Positions 16,760 through 28,768 of a DNA stretch of 64,000 bases are shown here, piece after piece. The notes under the pieces are model-generated. The model ran no database searches, was not told the origin of the DNA, and saw nothing but the letters and a program-made list of their open reading frames with translations. How positions within the stretch are numbered: position 1 is the first letter of the stretch; each line of letters opens with the position of its first letter. Source of the DNA: Arctopsyche grandis (Eukaryota; Arthropoda; Insecta; Trichoptera; Hydropsychidae); NCBI RefSeq assembly GCF_051622035.1, contig NC_135358.1, positions 6,468,501 through 6,532,500 of the forward strand, read 5' to 3'. The position numbers were made by a program, and so were the translations under genes.

Positions 16760-19700
16760 TCTTTACATCTGTAAAATCAGCGATTTCACTAAAATTGAAC
16801 GGGCCGCAGACTCGCTTATTTGCTACAACTTTGCAATAGTCTTCGAAGTTCGGATGAGTATAAATATGACGTTTCTTCAACCTTGTCTTCGGTTGAACTT
16901 TCTTCGGCGGAGGAATTGCCGGTTTGAACGCCATTTGCGAACCGTCATAATTATTGAAAAGCTGCTCCGGAGATCTGAAACGAAACACATACTTACATTA
17001 ACACAACACTCAAATTCATTAAATAAATAAATAAATTCGGATGTGAATATAAAAAGGTCACAAAACAAACATACACGTTCACGCATATCGGTTATGAGTA
17101 GACACCGGATAGTCAGTGCTATCCATTGTTCCATTGTTGTAAATCCTTTGTAAAAAAGGTTCGGCAAACCTTGAACAATGCATTTACAACCTTTGAACAA
17201 TACGCGGCACCTTCTGGGTCCGGTGACTACTTATGAGAGCATTTTCCGTAAAAATTGAGCGCAAATGTAGGGAAACTTACATAAGACAAAAGTTATACTT
17301 CCAGTTGTCGGATTTTGTTCGAATTTTTTTTATTACTTCAAATCACTATAATTATTATACACATTAAATATCAAGAAAATAAATATAATTTAAAAGGTCA
17401 AAATAAAATAATGAAATATTGTTTTAAAAAAAAATACTACTTCCGGTTTACGAATTCTGACCAAATCCTTACCAGCTCTAAGCTAGTACATAAAGAATTA
17501 AAATATAAATTTTCAGCTTGATACGTTCAGGGGTGTGGACAGAATGGTGGTCACAACATTTTTGACCTTTCTAAGAGAAAAAAAATCCCACTTCCGGTTT
17601 ATAAACTTTAGTGATTTTTTTATTATTTTCATCACATTGATACAAGAATAACACTTGAATTTTTTCGTGAAGAGCACACATGTTAAAGGGGTCGAAAAAA
17701 ATAGTGGAAGAAAAGTCGAACAAGAGTAAACTGCCACTTCCGGTTGACAGATGCTTACCAAATTTTGTACATAGCTTGGTATCTAGCTTAAACTTCTAGA
17801 TGTGAAATTTCAGTACAATGAATCAAAGGGTTTCTCAAGGTTTAAAGTACTACTTCCGGTTTACCAAAAATTATTTAATAAATATTCTGGTATAAAATTC
17901 ACAATTTCTATTACTTGTAAAAAGGTTTCAGTCTGATTCGATTAGCGGTTTGGGAGATAATTGAATTAAAAAATTTTAAAACTAGAGGACACCTATAATG
18001 AGAGGTACCATTTCCGGTCAATTTAAAAATTTGAAAAAAGTCTACGTCGTATCGATAAGAATATCAGCAACCGATACTAAGTTTCAGTTCGATAGGGCGA
18101 ACGGTATTCAAAAAATCCCCAAATACACTGACACACACATTTTTTCTAGATAATGAAAACTTGATCGGTGATCGATTCTGATTTGGAATCAGTCAAAATC
18201 TCGAGTTCGAATTTTCGCACGATCACAAAACTTCATCTATTGTTACTACGTCCATAGATAAAGTAAAAAATCTAAACGATATACTTACAACTTATTGATT
18301 TCCACTGGAAGACTACCTTCACCAGTTGAAGGTACTCCGTTCATGATATTCAAAGCCATGGTTCTGACCGTAGGATGGTAATGTTTCCTCAGAATCGCTA
18401 GCTCGTAGAGAGCACTCGAGTTAGCATTGCAATACTCAGGCTCCATCAAATATGGATCGTACTGACCGGAGCCGAGCTCCTGATCCAATTCGAGCAGGAT
18501 TTCAGTTTGTTTTGAATGCTGTAAAGGAATTAAGCGTATTGAGTATACGTTCGTTCACAGATTAATTACAAAACGAAAGCGAAAACTTACCTGCATGACA
18601 GTCTTGATGATTCCCATGCAGGCTAGTGCGCCGTTGTGGGTTACTTGAGTACTGAGAGTGCCCACTCGTTTCACAAATGCTAATAAAATTTGTTGTGAAA
18701 CTTTCTTACGTCGCATTATCAACACGTTGTTCAAAGCCTTTACAATAATGATCAAATCGGCATGATTTTTTCCTGTTGAAAGTGGTAAGAGATGATTATT
18801 AAGAATCAATATGGTGAATTTTCAGATGGTTTCACGCGGTTCTACCTGCGTGGATTCTTAATAGGTTACGATAAAGGTGAGAGTAGAATCTTGTCGGGTC
18901 TATGTTCAATACGTCGCCCTGGCCGGAGAGTACTGCGAATACTGTTTGTACGCAGTGCAACTGTTCCCTGTAACCCAAGTCTTCGTTTTCCAATAGATTG
19001 TTCAGAAGATTGACGAGGTCGGAATAATAGTCTAAGTTCATGATGTGAGCGAACCTGAATATTACACAATTTGTGATAAATTAAGTTGTTGAGAGTATTT
19101 AGAATGAATGGGGTTATAAAATGAAAGTCATACTTTGATAAGCCTTCTAATGTGGAACTGAGAAGTTTTGAATTCGGCGATCGTTTTAGAATTCGGAAAT
19201 ATATCGTAAATACGACTTTGATGATTTCCGTTAAATTTTGCTGCTTCGTCTGTTTGTTTTCTTCAGCTTTTGTTTCCAACATTTCCTTCTCGAGCTCTTG
19301 TAATTTTTTATTTCTCTAAAATTCATCAAACAAATGAATTTTTTTACATAAATCGCCTCTTCATGTTTAGTGTTTAATTAATATACCAGGAAGGCCTAAC
19401 GGGTAGCCCCAATGTGCCTTCCCGGCCAGAAACATTTGTACATTTGATACAAACATTATATAGAGTACATAAATACATATCAATTAACATCCACAGAGAC
19501 ATCCATGGTCAAATTTGTAAATTTGCAGCATTTTATACAATTCAGCGAAATTCGAGATTGCTGAAAACTCGAGATTTTGCGAGAAAATCGGTAAGGTTGC
19601 CAATTTGTTGGAACTGTTTCAATGAAAACCGGATAAATTGATAAACTCTGATATGGAGTCACAAATCAAGGTCTGGCCGGCAGCAATCAGTGGGATTTGA

Positions 19701-22588
19701 AGTGGCAAACTCTGATAGATCAGAGTTTGCACTTTATCGATCGACCTGGAGTCACAAATCCAAGGTCTGGCCAGAAGATACCAGTGGGATTTGAACCCGT
19801 GACCACTCTGTTCAAAGCATCATATGCTAACCACTAGTCTATTCTGCTGGTTAAATAAATACATCATTTATATGTAATGACAAATATGGTTTGATTATTT
19901 TTGTACATAAATACTAATTTTCAAACATAGCAAACAGTATAGGTCTGTTACCGAGAATTGGCGCGAACAAATGCGCTTGTGTAGTGTCTGTGAATAGGTG
20001 TATAGCATGCTGTAACAATTCAATAATAACTATGAGTGTAGTAAAAATATATATGAGAACCTATAATGCAAAATTTATAAAATATAGTGTGAAAAAGATA
20101 AAGTTATAGGCGTTTAAACAATTAAAATCTGACAAAACGAGTGGGTGGCGGAAAGTCAAACATATAAGGTTACTAGCTACCAAGCGTCAACGTCTTCAAA
20201 ATTTTCGCAATCTTAGACGTGTTTATTACGATTACTTTTCACCATCGAACTATCAGAATCGATTTAAATTTCTATCGGTGACCAAACCGCGCAAAATGGC
20301 AAGGTTTCAAAACGATCGGAAGAATGTAAGAATATTGCCTGAACGATTAGCGAAGTGAAACATAGAATAAGCCTTGTAAAAAGACGCATTGTATGAGAAC
20401 GCGCCAATTTTCAGTAACAGACCTGTACATAGAATACAAATAGAGACATCTATGAACAATCAAAAAAGTTTTTTGACCCAACAAATTTGCGAGAAATACA
20501 TTATGTACATAGGTAGCACCTTTTATTAGAGATGCTAATAGCTCGAATTTGCGAGAAAATGAGGATACCGATTTATTGGATCCGTCACAACAATTAAGCT
20601 AGAAAAATCGGAAAATTCTAATAGAAGACGGTCGATCTGTGGCCACGAGACCTCGCTAGCAGCGTATTTGGCTGGGACATGAACCCAAGACTTATCTATT
20701 AGTATGCAATAGCTCTTCCAGTGCACTACACTGTGACTTGTCGTGGGCAGAATCTTAGTTTAATTTAAATTTAAATGTACCTTTCTCTCTTTCTTCGACA
20801 TACTAATGAGTCTTTGTTTGTGCGACATCTGTTTTTTTTGCTTCATTTCCAATTTTTTTTCATCATCCAAATTAACATCTTTAATCCTCAAAGCTAACAT
20901 ACAATCCAAGACCTGACAATTGACCTCGTTTGAACGGGTTTTAACTAAGATATTTATTTTACGTACAATCTGCAAATACAAATAGAAAAATTTTGAACAT
21001 CACAAATACATATGTATATATTCTTATTAAAATCAATTCGGTACTTACCATTAACGAAATCAATCCTTTTTTATCATTTTTGAAAACAGTTTGAAAGCAT
21101 TGGTTGACCGTTTCTCTTGCAGATGAATTTTTATTGTTCAAAAATGGCACAAGCATTTGGGCTATATTAGACGAGAAGTTAAAATACGGATGAGAGACTA
21201 ATAAATCACACAAGCAAGTGATTGCTATGTGTGCTAGTTTCAATCTAGGCACGTCAACTTTACGGGTATCGCCTTTTTTTCGGATTAAAATCGATGCCAT
21301 TCTTTCTAATCGTTGTAAATAACGCTTATAATGAGCTAAAAGACTCGATTCATATTTTGTGAGCGCCAGAGTATCCTTTTTCACTAAAAAATAGATATAA
21401 AAATGAAATAAACGAAACACAAATTTAATTTTGGTGCAAAAGTAATCTTACATTTAACGTCTCCAAAATCTTGTTGCGAAATTTGATAGTCGGGTAGAAT
21501 ATCTTTGAAAACTTCCAAAAGTGATACGGTTGCCAGTTTTCTAGTAGTCAATAAATTTTCAAAGCCAGTTTTACTTTTATCGTCCATGAGATACAGCAAC
21601 GTGAAGAAATTTGTAATCTAATATAATAGTATATTCAATTAGTATTAAATTAAACGCAAAGGTATTAAAATTGTTTCGATTATGAATAATTAAAACTTGC
21701 TTTTATTTCCGGATTCTCTAAAATACCAGAGCATAAAACGCCGATTTTAAGCTTTTTGTTCTGCACATCTTCGTATCTGGCGAGCAATAGATCGGAAGCT
21801 GACAATGGCTTTACCGATTCCGAAACAGTATCGTTTTCAGCTGGCAACTCATCTTCTTCGACACCATTTTCCTCGACGATGTCCTTTTTCTTATATTTAT
21901 TAGCTTCTTGTGATTTGAATGGATTCTTAGGTGTTCTTTCTGAAATTACAAATCAAAACATTAAAAAAGGCGACCAAAAGAAAACTTATGTTTGTACGTA
22001 GCAAATTTTTACCTTCGACATCCATAGATCTCATTTCGATTCCATGTTTAGTTTTGATCGGCAATAACTGCTTTTGCTTTTTTGCTTGCGTCGGTATTAT
22101 CGTGCTTTCATAATCTTCTTCTAAATTTTCATCTTCAGCGGCAGCGATGCTGTTTTGCTTACGTTTTTTTCTAAAAAAAATTCAAACAGTTTATAATTAA
22201 AACATTGAAAATGTGATTACATGTGGGATTTATAGTATGAGAATTACTTCTGATTTCTTTTTGAAGACTGCAGCAAATAATTAAGATCATCCTCCTCCAT
22301 CATTTCCATCATATCTGTGCCTTGAACAGAATCATTGTCACTGTTCTGTCTGTCAGGATACTGTATTTCAACTTTTTGCGGCTGCCTATTGATAACTTTC
22401 TTTTTACGATGACGCTGCGACTTGATTTTTCCTTGTTTTTTGAGTTTAGTTATCACTTGATTGCTGTGTTTTACTTTGCTCACCTTCATCTTTTTCTTTT
22501 TCTATACAAAAAAATGACAAAATGTTTAATAACTACTCAAAGTAACATGATATTGTTAAAATAAAAGTAAAATACTCACCGAAGCCAT
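16755..22588 (-). CDS. NOC3L: NOC3L, nucleolar complex protein 3
   Basis: Twelve exons on the minus strand: 22580-22588, 22248-22501, 22013-22170, 21701-21939, 21452-21617, 21049-21383, 20781-20969, 19134-19315, 18846-19054, 18591-18772, 18289-18518 and 16755-16974. Phases close throughout to 790 aa (human 800). The N-terminus is Lys-rich (MASKKKKMKVSKVKH), followed by an acidic segment, then LLEVFKDILPDYQI, RYLQRLERMASILIRKK, FNFSSNIAQMLVPFLN, YREQLHCVQTVFAVLSGQG, and a CBF/MAK21-type C-terminal region with LRKHYHPTVRTMALNI and ANKRVCGPFNFSEIADF. Family knowledge: with NOC2 it escorts pre-60S ribosomes from nucleolus to nucleoplasm, and it is also linked to replication initiation. Exon 1 codes only three residues. 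The intron after exon 4 appears to be GC-AG. The intron 19316-20780 contains SINEs, and the 16975-18288 intron a TTCCGGTT repeat. Confidence 0.95.
17256..18275 (+). repeat. Dispersed repeat punctuated by CTTCCGGTT motifs
   Basis: Within the last NOC3L intron. CTTCCAGTTG (about 17300), then CTTCCGGTT at about 17452, 17592, 17738 and 17846, and TTTCCGGTC at about 18012, at roughly 105-170 bp spacing in otherwise AT-rich sequence. Pieces recur at 37408-37502 and 38400-38760. The end (ACTTCATCTATTGTTACTAC, then CATAGATAAAGTAAA) recurs at 39950-39985. It may be the 3' part of a retroelement; no protein is encoded. Confidence 0.65.
19388..19847 (-). mobile_element. tRNA-derived SINE, family A
   Basis: Minus-strand copy in a NOC3L intron: tail TATACCAGGAAGGCC at the left, body landmarks GACCTGGAGTCACAAATCC and CCAACAAATTGG-type sequence, B box complement GGATTTGAACC at about 19788 and A box complement ATGCTAACCACTA at about 19824. 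A partial internal duplication (GGTCTGGCC appears twice, about 19671 and 19764) is visible. Confidence 0.85.
20500..20755 (-). mobile_element. Degenerate SINE-like copy
   Basis: Weak resemblance to the SINE body and head in minus orientation (GACGGTCGATCTG, TGGCCACGAGACC, GAACCCAAGA, CACTACACTG). It is much more diverged than the other copies and lies in the same NOC3L intron. Confidence 0.4.
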
Positions 22589-22639
22589 TATAGTACAGGT
22601 TTATACTATTTCTTAAGTCAATATAATAAAACGGCACAT

Positions 22640-25600
22640 CCACGTGCGACTCGTAACAGGTTATGTATACGAGTTTGACACTTTGACAGTCAACTACCAA
22701 ATATTTGGTCTAAACATGATTGAATCATATTATTGATAAATTTAAGTTTTTCATTATTTTGAGAATAAAATAGTGTCGTTCAAGTGAAATAAATAAAAAC
22801 ATTGTAATGAACATTTATAACATTATATACAGACAGGAAATGAGAATTTTTAATTCTTTGTTAGATTAAAATTCCAGGTAACGACACACATACTTCCTTA
22901 TTATCAACTTCAATATCCTGATTCATAAGAGAAAATAAAAAGAATTATATCAATAACGAGCTCAAAATTCGTGTAACTTATAATATTCATATAATAATGT
23001 AAGAAGAAGAAAAAGTATGTATTATTAAGTATGACACCCATTACTGTTTTTTCCGTTTCTGTTCCCGTTTTTTCCCGTTTTTTTTTCACAGTAATCTTCC
23101 CGGACATGCATACAAATAATACTGAAAGCTACATTGTAATCGGTTAAGTGGTTTAGGAGCCTATTCGAGACACACACACAGACATTCATTTTTATATACA
23201 TACATATATAGATAGATAAGAAAATACATCATAATTTCAACAAGTAAGAATATTTGCTTATTATTATTTGATTTCTTTTATAAATATTTGAACTACCAAT
23301 ATTAGGATACAACCTTTTTTTTAGTAAGGAAAAAAATTAAACACCGACCTGGTTCTTTTTTATTTAGCACTACACCACTTATTATACCCACATATGCACA
23401 TACATACATATGAATATGAATATAGCTAAAATCAATCCGTGTACGATGACAGAGAGCCAAATTCTATTACGTATAATTATTTAAAGTGGAACATTTTTCA
23501 CTGTAAAATTAAATTGAGTCTTTGAAAAGTTTCGAGGTGTGCGAGAGCGCCTTTTTGCGCACGGAAAAAAAAGCTTCCGTGCGAAAGCGTCACTTTCCCC
23601 GGTCGAAATGACAATTTTTTCAGCGAAAGCTTTTCCTTTCGCGCGCAATTTCCAAGGTTTTTCCACGACGCCTCCACCTTGTCGGCTAAGCCTTCGACGA
23701 AAACAAAAGCATTATCGAACGCATAAAGTCCGCTTAGGCTGAGGGACGTCTCCCTCCGACCTCCCGAACACAACCTCAGACCTAATATAGATCGCAATCT
23801 TTTCCCCTTTTTTTTCGTTCTCTTTTTTAACACCCGAATCTCTTGCGCATAATCTTCGAAAACGTATAAATAACATTTCTCTTATTTAAATTAAATAAAC
23901 CGGATCCAAGAATCATTTCACACGTACCATTGTATACATATATCATTATCAGAGTACGAAAGTTCATTAAAGCGCATCGTACATACAACGTGATAGAAAA
24001 TAAAAAGAAAAAAGTCCAAGCTGATTATATTACGCAAAGTTTTAAAACTTAATTTTCCTTTCGTCGACATTTGAACTTTTCAATTACCAAGTAACTCAAT
24101 AGTGCTTTCGTGCAATGAATAATTAATTAATGGCAGTACCCTTGTTTCACCTTACGCTACATTCTACATACATTTGCATAAAAGATTCCATACTTAATTT
24201 TTGCTTTGCCTCAAAAACACGACAATGCTCTTTGTTTCGCTGAAAAAAATAATCACCCGATTCAATTTTCTTCATTGTTCGTACAAAATATATATGATAC
24301 GGGCTGATTCACATCTTATAAAATAAAATGAGGCAATATAAAAACAAAATGACAAGTAATTCCAGGAATACATTATACATATATTGAGATATAAATTTGA
24401 GATTATTTTAATATACTAAAGAAATAAAAATTCAATGTAAATTTTAAACATTTATGACTCACCTACTAAAAAATTAACGTGAAATTATAAAAAAAATCTT
24501 CATTAATGAATATAAATATCTTTGACCGAAATAAATTAATTAAAATCCCACCGAAATATTGTTAAAATAACCCACTAGCTTTTCTTTGAATTTGACTTTT
24601 CTTATTTTAAATACCGGAGAGGATAAAAAACTCAATGTAGTGTTTTGGAAGTTGTTTATTGTTATACTGTGGCGGCTCTACGACATGGTCGAGTTTCGGT
24701 TACCATCCTGCGAGTTGGGACCAACTCGGTTGTGTTCGGAGCGCTATCACCACTCCGTCTCTGGCTCATAATAAACGCACGTGCATCAACATGCCAGTCG
24801 TCTCATTCGTTCATCCCCCATAATATTATACAAATATTAAGAGAAAAGGTGTAGCGTGATTAGGCAACTCGATTTCCGTTGTGTAACTTTATTACTGACT
24901 GACTGGCTGGTTATTGAATAGGAAATTCTGACCAGGGCCGCGCCTACCATATTTACAAATGTATGCATCACAATTAGGCGGCTGAAATATAAAGGTGGCC
25001 GAAATAAATGAGTCGCAAAAATTATATTTATTAAAAAATACGAAAAGAGACAACGTACTTTTTAAAATGCATTATATTGTCTTCTTGGATTGCTGTTGCA
25101 AGTCTTTTATGTTCTATTGTGTTTGCAACTGCCAGATATATTTTTTCAAGGATGTTGAGTATTGGTTAGTCATCGAAAGAACAATCTCCTAGATGTGGAA
25201 TTGAGGGTAAATTATAATTATTATGAATGAAATTGAAAACGTTCAGTTTCTCTTATCGTCTGGTCTTGGTTCTTTCTGTTTTTCTGGTAAGTTTTTATTA
25301 TGATTCAAATTTTCAAAACTATATTTATCACAAGGTAAAATTTTTACACTACTCGCAGGCACTTAATTTCTTGATTTTTTTTTATAAATATGATTTATAC
25401 AAATGCTTTTAAAATTAAAAAGTGGCAGATTTAAGTTTGCACACCCTGCTATTGACTGACTGAAGAGAACATCTGGTGGGCCACGTACATGGGTCTTTCT
25501 TTTTTCCTAAAATTTTTGTGAAGAGCACCTGTTGCATTCAGTTATTGTTGGGTGTGTCCAATTGCTTAAGCAAGGGTCATGTCTCTAGATATGCATAAGT

Positions 25601-25930
25601 TGTGCAAACGTGTGATGATTTCCCACAAAATAATGCAAGGAATTACGCTAAAATTAATTTCTAAATATGTAAATTAGTATTGCCACATAATTCGAACGTC
25701 GGTAATACAGTTGTCTACTTTACCGAGTGAATCGGTACAGCTGTCAAAATACAAAACGATCCGTGTCGAAATGTTGACAACTACCTCTGAATTGTGACTC
25801 GTTTCAATACCAATTTTTGAAAACTGTCAAATATTCACACAAAAGATTGAACAAAATAGTGTTATATAATCAGATACAACGTAAACAATATTAGCATGAC
25901 TCAATAATTACAAGATCTATTAATTTAAAA
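22640..25930. other. Intergenic region between divergent NOC3L and PPME1
   Basis: No gene is supported. It is AT-rich with A- and T-runs. A less AT-rich block at about 23520-23830 has overlapping open frames on both strands but no recognisable domain. An LTR-like segment lies at 24656-24832. CAGGGCCGCGCC at about 24935 resembles a hAT-type terminus without a visible partner. The promoters of NOC3L and PPME1 should lie at the two ends; I see no clear core-promoter motif. Confidence 0.5.
24656..24832 (+). mobile_element. Possible solo LTR
   Basis: A GC-richer block begins TGTGGCGGCTCTACGAC, carries AATAAA followed by a short R/U5-like stretch (ACGCACGTGCATCAAC, GTCTCATTCG), and ends near TTATACA. 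TG...CA ends and an internal poly(A) signal fit an LTR. No matching partner or clear target duplication was found, so this is tentative. Confidence 0.3.
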
Positions 25931-25956
25931 AGGTCAAACTAAACCCCCGACACAAA

Positions 25957-27867
25957 ATGTCTGCTCTGCACAAAACCGTTATGCGATCAAAGCTGCCACC
26001 TCGCCCACCCAAATCAGTATCGTCCTTCAAGTGAGCATATCGCATTACACTTGTAGACTATCCCATCGTCTTGTATTCTATGCTTGATATCCTTATAACC
26101 TTTCAGACAAATGCAAGCGAATTCAAGGAAGAAGAACTACACGCCGGTATCCTGGAAGGAGTATTTCTACGAATGCAAAGACATTGAAGTAGAAGGAGGC
26201 ACGTTCAGAGTATACTTATCCGATCCGCCAGATCAACCGGACAGGCCGAGACTCGTCGTTCTACACGGCGGGGGTTATTCGGGTCTTAGTTGGTCTCAGT
26301 TCACTGTACGTAGCATATTTGAATTGAATTCAAACAGTCGTTGAATAATATTGAACATGCGACGTATGTCTGTTCCATTCAGGTTGAGGTCACCAAGATG
26401 ATCCACTGCCAAGTCGTAGCTATAGACTTCAGAGGCCATGGCAATACTGTGACGGAGAACAACGACGATCTCGGCGCAGACACGCTAACAAAGTACTCAC
26501 CTCGACTACTATTTGGTTGATGTTTGGATCGTTTAATGGGGTTTTAATGATTTTTATGATATTGTAGCGATATTTCTGGTGTACTGGAAGCACTGTTTGT
26601 CGACGATAAGCCACCGATAGTTCTAATCGGACATTCTATGGGAGGTGCGATTGCTGTTAGAGTTGCTAATTGTAACATATCATTGACCATTCTAGGCTTA
26701 GCAGTTATAGACGTAGTTGAAGGTATTATCATACTGTTGTAATACTGCTTAATGTAACTAATCTGTCTGTTTTCTTATTGATTTATAAGATTGCACAATC
26801 TATCTGGACTATTTCTATTAGGAAGAATTACATGTATATATATTCAATAGTTACAAAAAGAACAGTTTATATATTACATTTATTTGTTTAGGAACTGCTA
26901 TGGAATCATTATCAAGTATGCAAAGCTTTCTACGTGGCCGACCAGCTCACTTCAAAAGCATAGAACACGCTATAGAATGGTGGTAAGATACAATTCATTA
27001 TATGAATTGATTATGAATATAATAAAATACATACAATTTTAATAAATATTCGTTATTTTTAGTGTCCGAAGTGGACAGACGAGAAACACTGATTCCGCCA
27101 GAGTATCAATGCCTGGTCAAATCATCAAGTATGCATGATTAATTCTGAGCTGTCGCTGTATTTGAAGGCATGATATAATGTGTACGTATTTATTTCAGTT
27201 GTAAAAATGGAGTCTTGGCATCGGCCGAGCTGGAGAATTATGAATCGCCCGATTCCGAGGATTCGAACTCGTTAGGACCGCCGGCGAAACGTCTCGCCGG
27301 AGTAGTGTTGAGCGATTGCATAGCTGAAGAGGATCAAGAGGACGATGTGCCGATGGACAACGTCCCCTCATTCGTACCTCCGAGTGGCAAAAAAGACGAT
27401 AGTAAAAAGTAAATGTCGTATGATTATAGTTATGTAGCATTTATGATTGATGGAGAATGTAAATGTGTGCTGCATTCTTTTTCAGTTACGGTTGGCGGAT
27501 CGATCTTTCACGCACTGAAAAGTATTGGACTGGCTGGTTTCAGGGATTGTCGACGGCTTTCCTCGAATGCTCTGCTCCTAAACTGCTTCTGCTTGCGAGT
27601 ATTAGCGGCTTAGATAGAGATCTCACTGTCGGCCAAATGCAAGGTATCACTTGTATGAATGCTTTGTTTCGTTTGAACGTGTTTGTATTTATGATGTGTT
27701 TGTTTGAAGGTAAATTTCAAATGCAAGTTTTGACTCGGTGTGGTCATGCCGTCCACGAAGATTGTCCAGAAGAGGTGGCTCAGGTGATTGCATCGTTTAT
27801 GCTCAGGCATAAGTTCACGGAGTCGGCCAACGACGATCAGAATTTCAAAGTAACGCCGGGATGTTGA
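25957..27867 (+). CDS. PPME1: PPME1, protein phosphatase methylesterase 1
   Basis: Nine exons: 25957-26030, 26107-26305, 26383-26492, 26568-26722, 26892-26982, 27063-27128, 27199-27408, 27486-27643 and 27710-27867, all GT-AG with matching phases, give 406 aa (human 386). It is an alpha/beta hydrolase: oxyanion-hole HGGGYSG (residues 78-84), nucleophile elbow GHSMGG with Ser151, Asp176 in LAVIDVVEG and His367 in CGHAVHED, so the catalytic triad is complete. Family knowledge: it removes the methyl ester from the C-terminal Leu309 of PP2A catalytic subunit, opposing LCMT1 (EC 3.1.1.89). An acidic low-complexity insert (EEDQEDDVPMDN) near residues 270-285 is the known disordered loop. A possible AATAAA is at 27916-27921. 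The gene is intact and convergent with MICU3. Confidence 0.96.
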
Positions 27868-28768
27868 AACACATACATATACACGTATCGAAAAAAATGA
27901 AATGAAATAATCTATAATAAAAAAAAATGCATACATATTTAATTTAAATATTATTATTATTAAATAAGTTTCAAGAATGTGAATTTTTTGTGATATTATT
28001 TTATTTATACATACAATACTTATTGATGTTGTACGTTGTACAGTATTAATGATGTGCACATACATACATAAAACTGCCACTTTGGATAAAATGAATTGAA
28101 GTGTGTACAAAATCTGCGTGGATTTTATTTTTATTTATATAATTTGTATGGGTTTTATTTTAATATACATATACACTGTGAAGGAATTGTTTATTGTGAT
28201 TAAGATATCAATATATTATATATTTTTTACTAAAATGAATTAACAATGTTACAATTCAAAATGCTTTCTAACCATCTACGATAAGCGTAAAGCGAAAACC
28301 ACAAATTACAACTCGATTCGCCGAAAATGTATAATACTTATGTAAGTTTTGAAAAATAAATACACATGAATCTTACAATCCTTTTTTTTTCGAATAATAT
28401 ACATTTTTATATAAAATAAATGCAAAAACAACAATCTTAACTTTTCAAACAATGCATACAACGTAGTATAAATATGTATGTAATTTATTACATGTTTTAA
28501 AGATCGATATATTGTAATGAGATTTTTTATTTGCCATATAATAAAGTAATGAAAAGATATATTATTAACAAGTACGTAGCATGCGTTTTATTTGCGATCT
28601 GAAAATTTGACGCAATGTAAAGCTAGCGAAATATAATACTAAAGAGAGGTTAGTTAAATTCAAAAACACTAAAACGCATTCATTATATATGAAAAATGAG
28701 TATACAGATACAGTGTTATAATCAGCACTCGATACATTAAACAAAACCAACGACGATGACTGATATTC
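27868..28768. other. AT-rich spacer between PPME1 and MICU3 3' ends
   Basis: No gene was seen. It holds the PPME1 poly(A) signal (27916-27921) and a minus-strand AATAAA at 28587-28592 suitable for MICU3. It is otherwise A/T runs and TACATACATA repeats. Confidence 0.5.

Noticed and set aside
23498-23833. 111-codon minus frame in a GC-richer block
   Set aside because: An overlapping plus frame exists, with no domain and no splice partners; left as unknown intergenic sequence.
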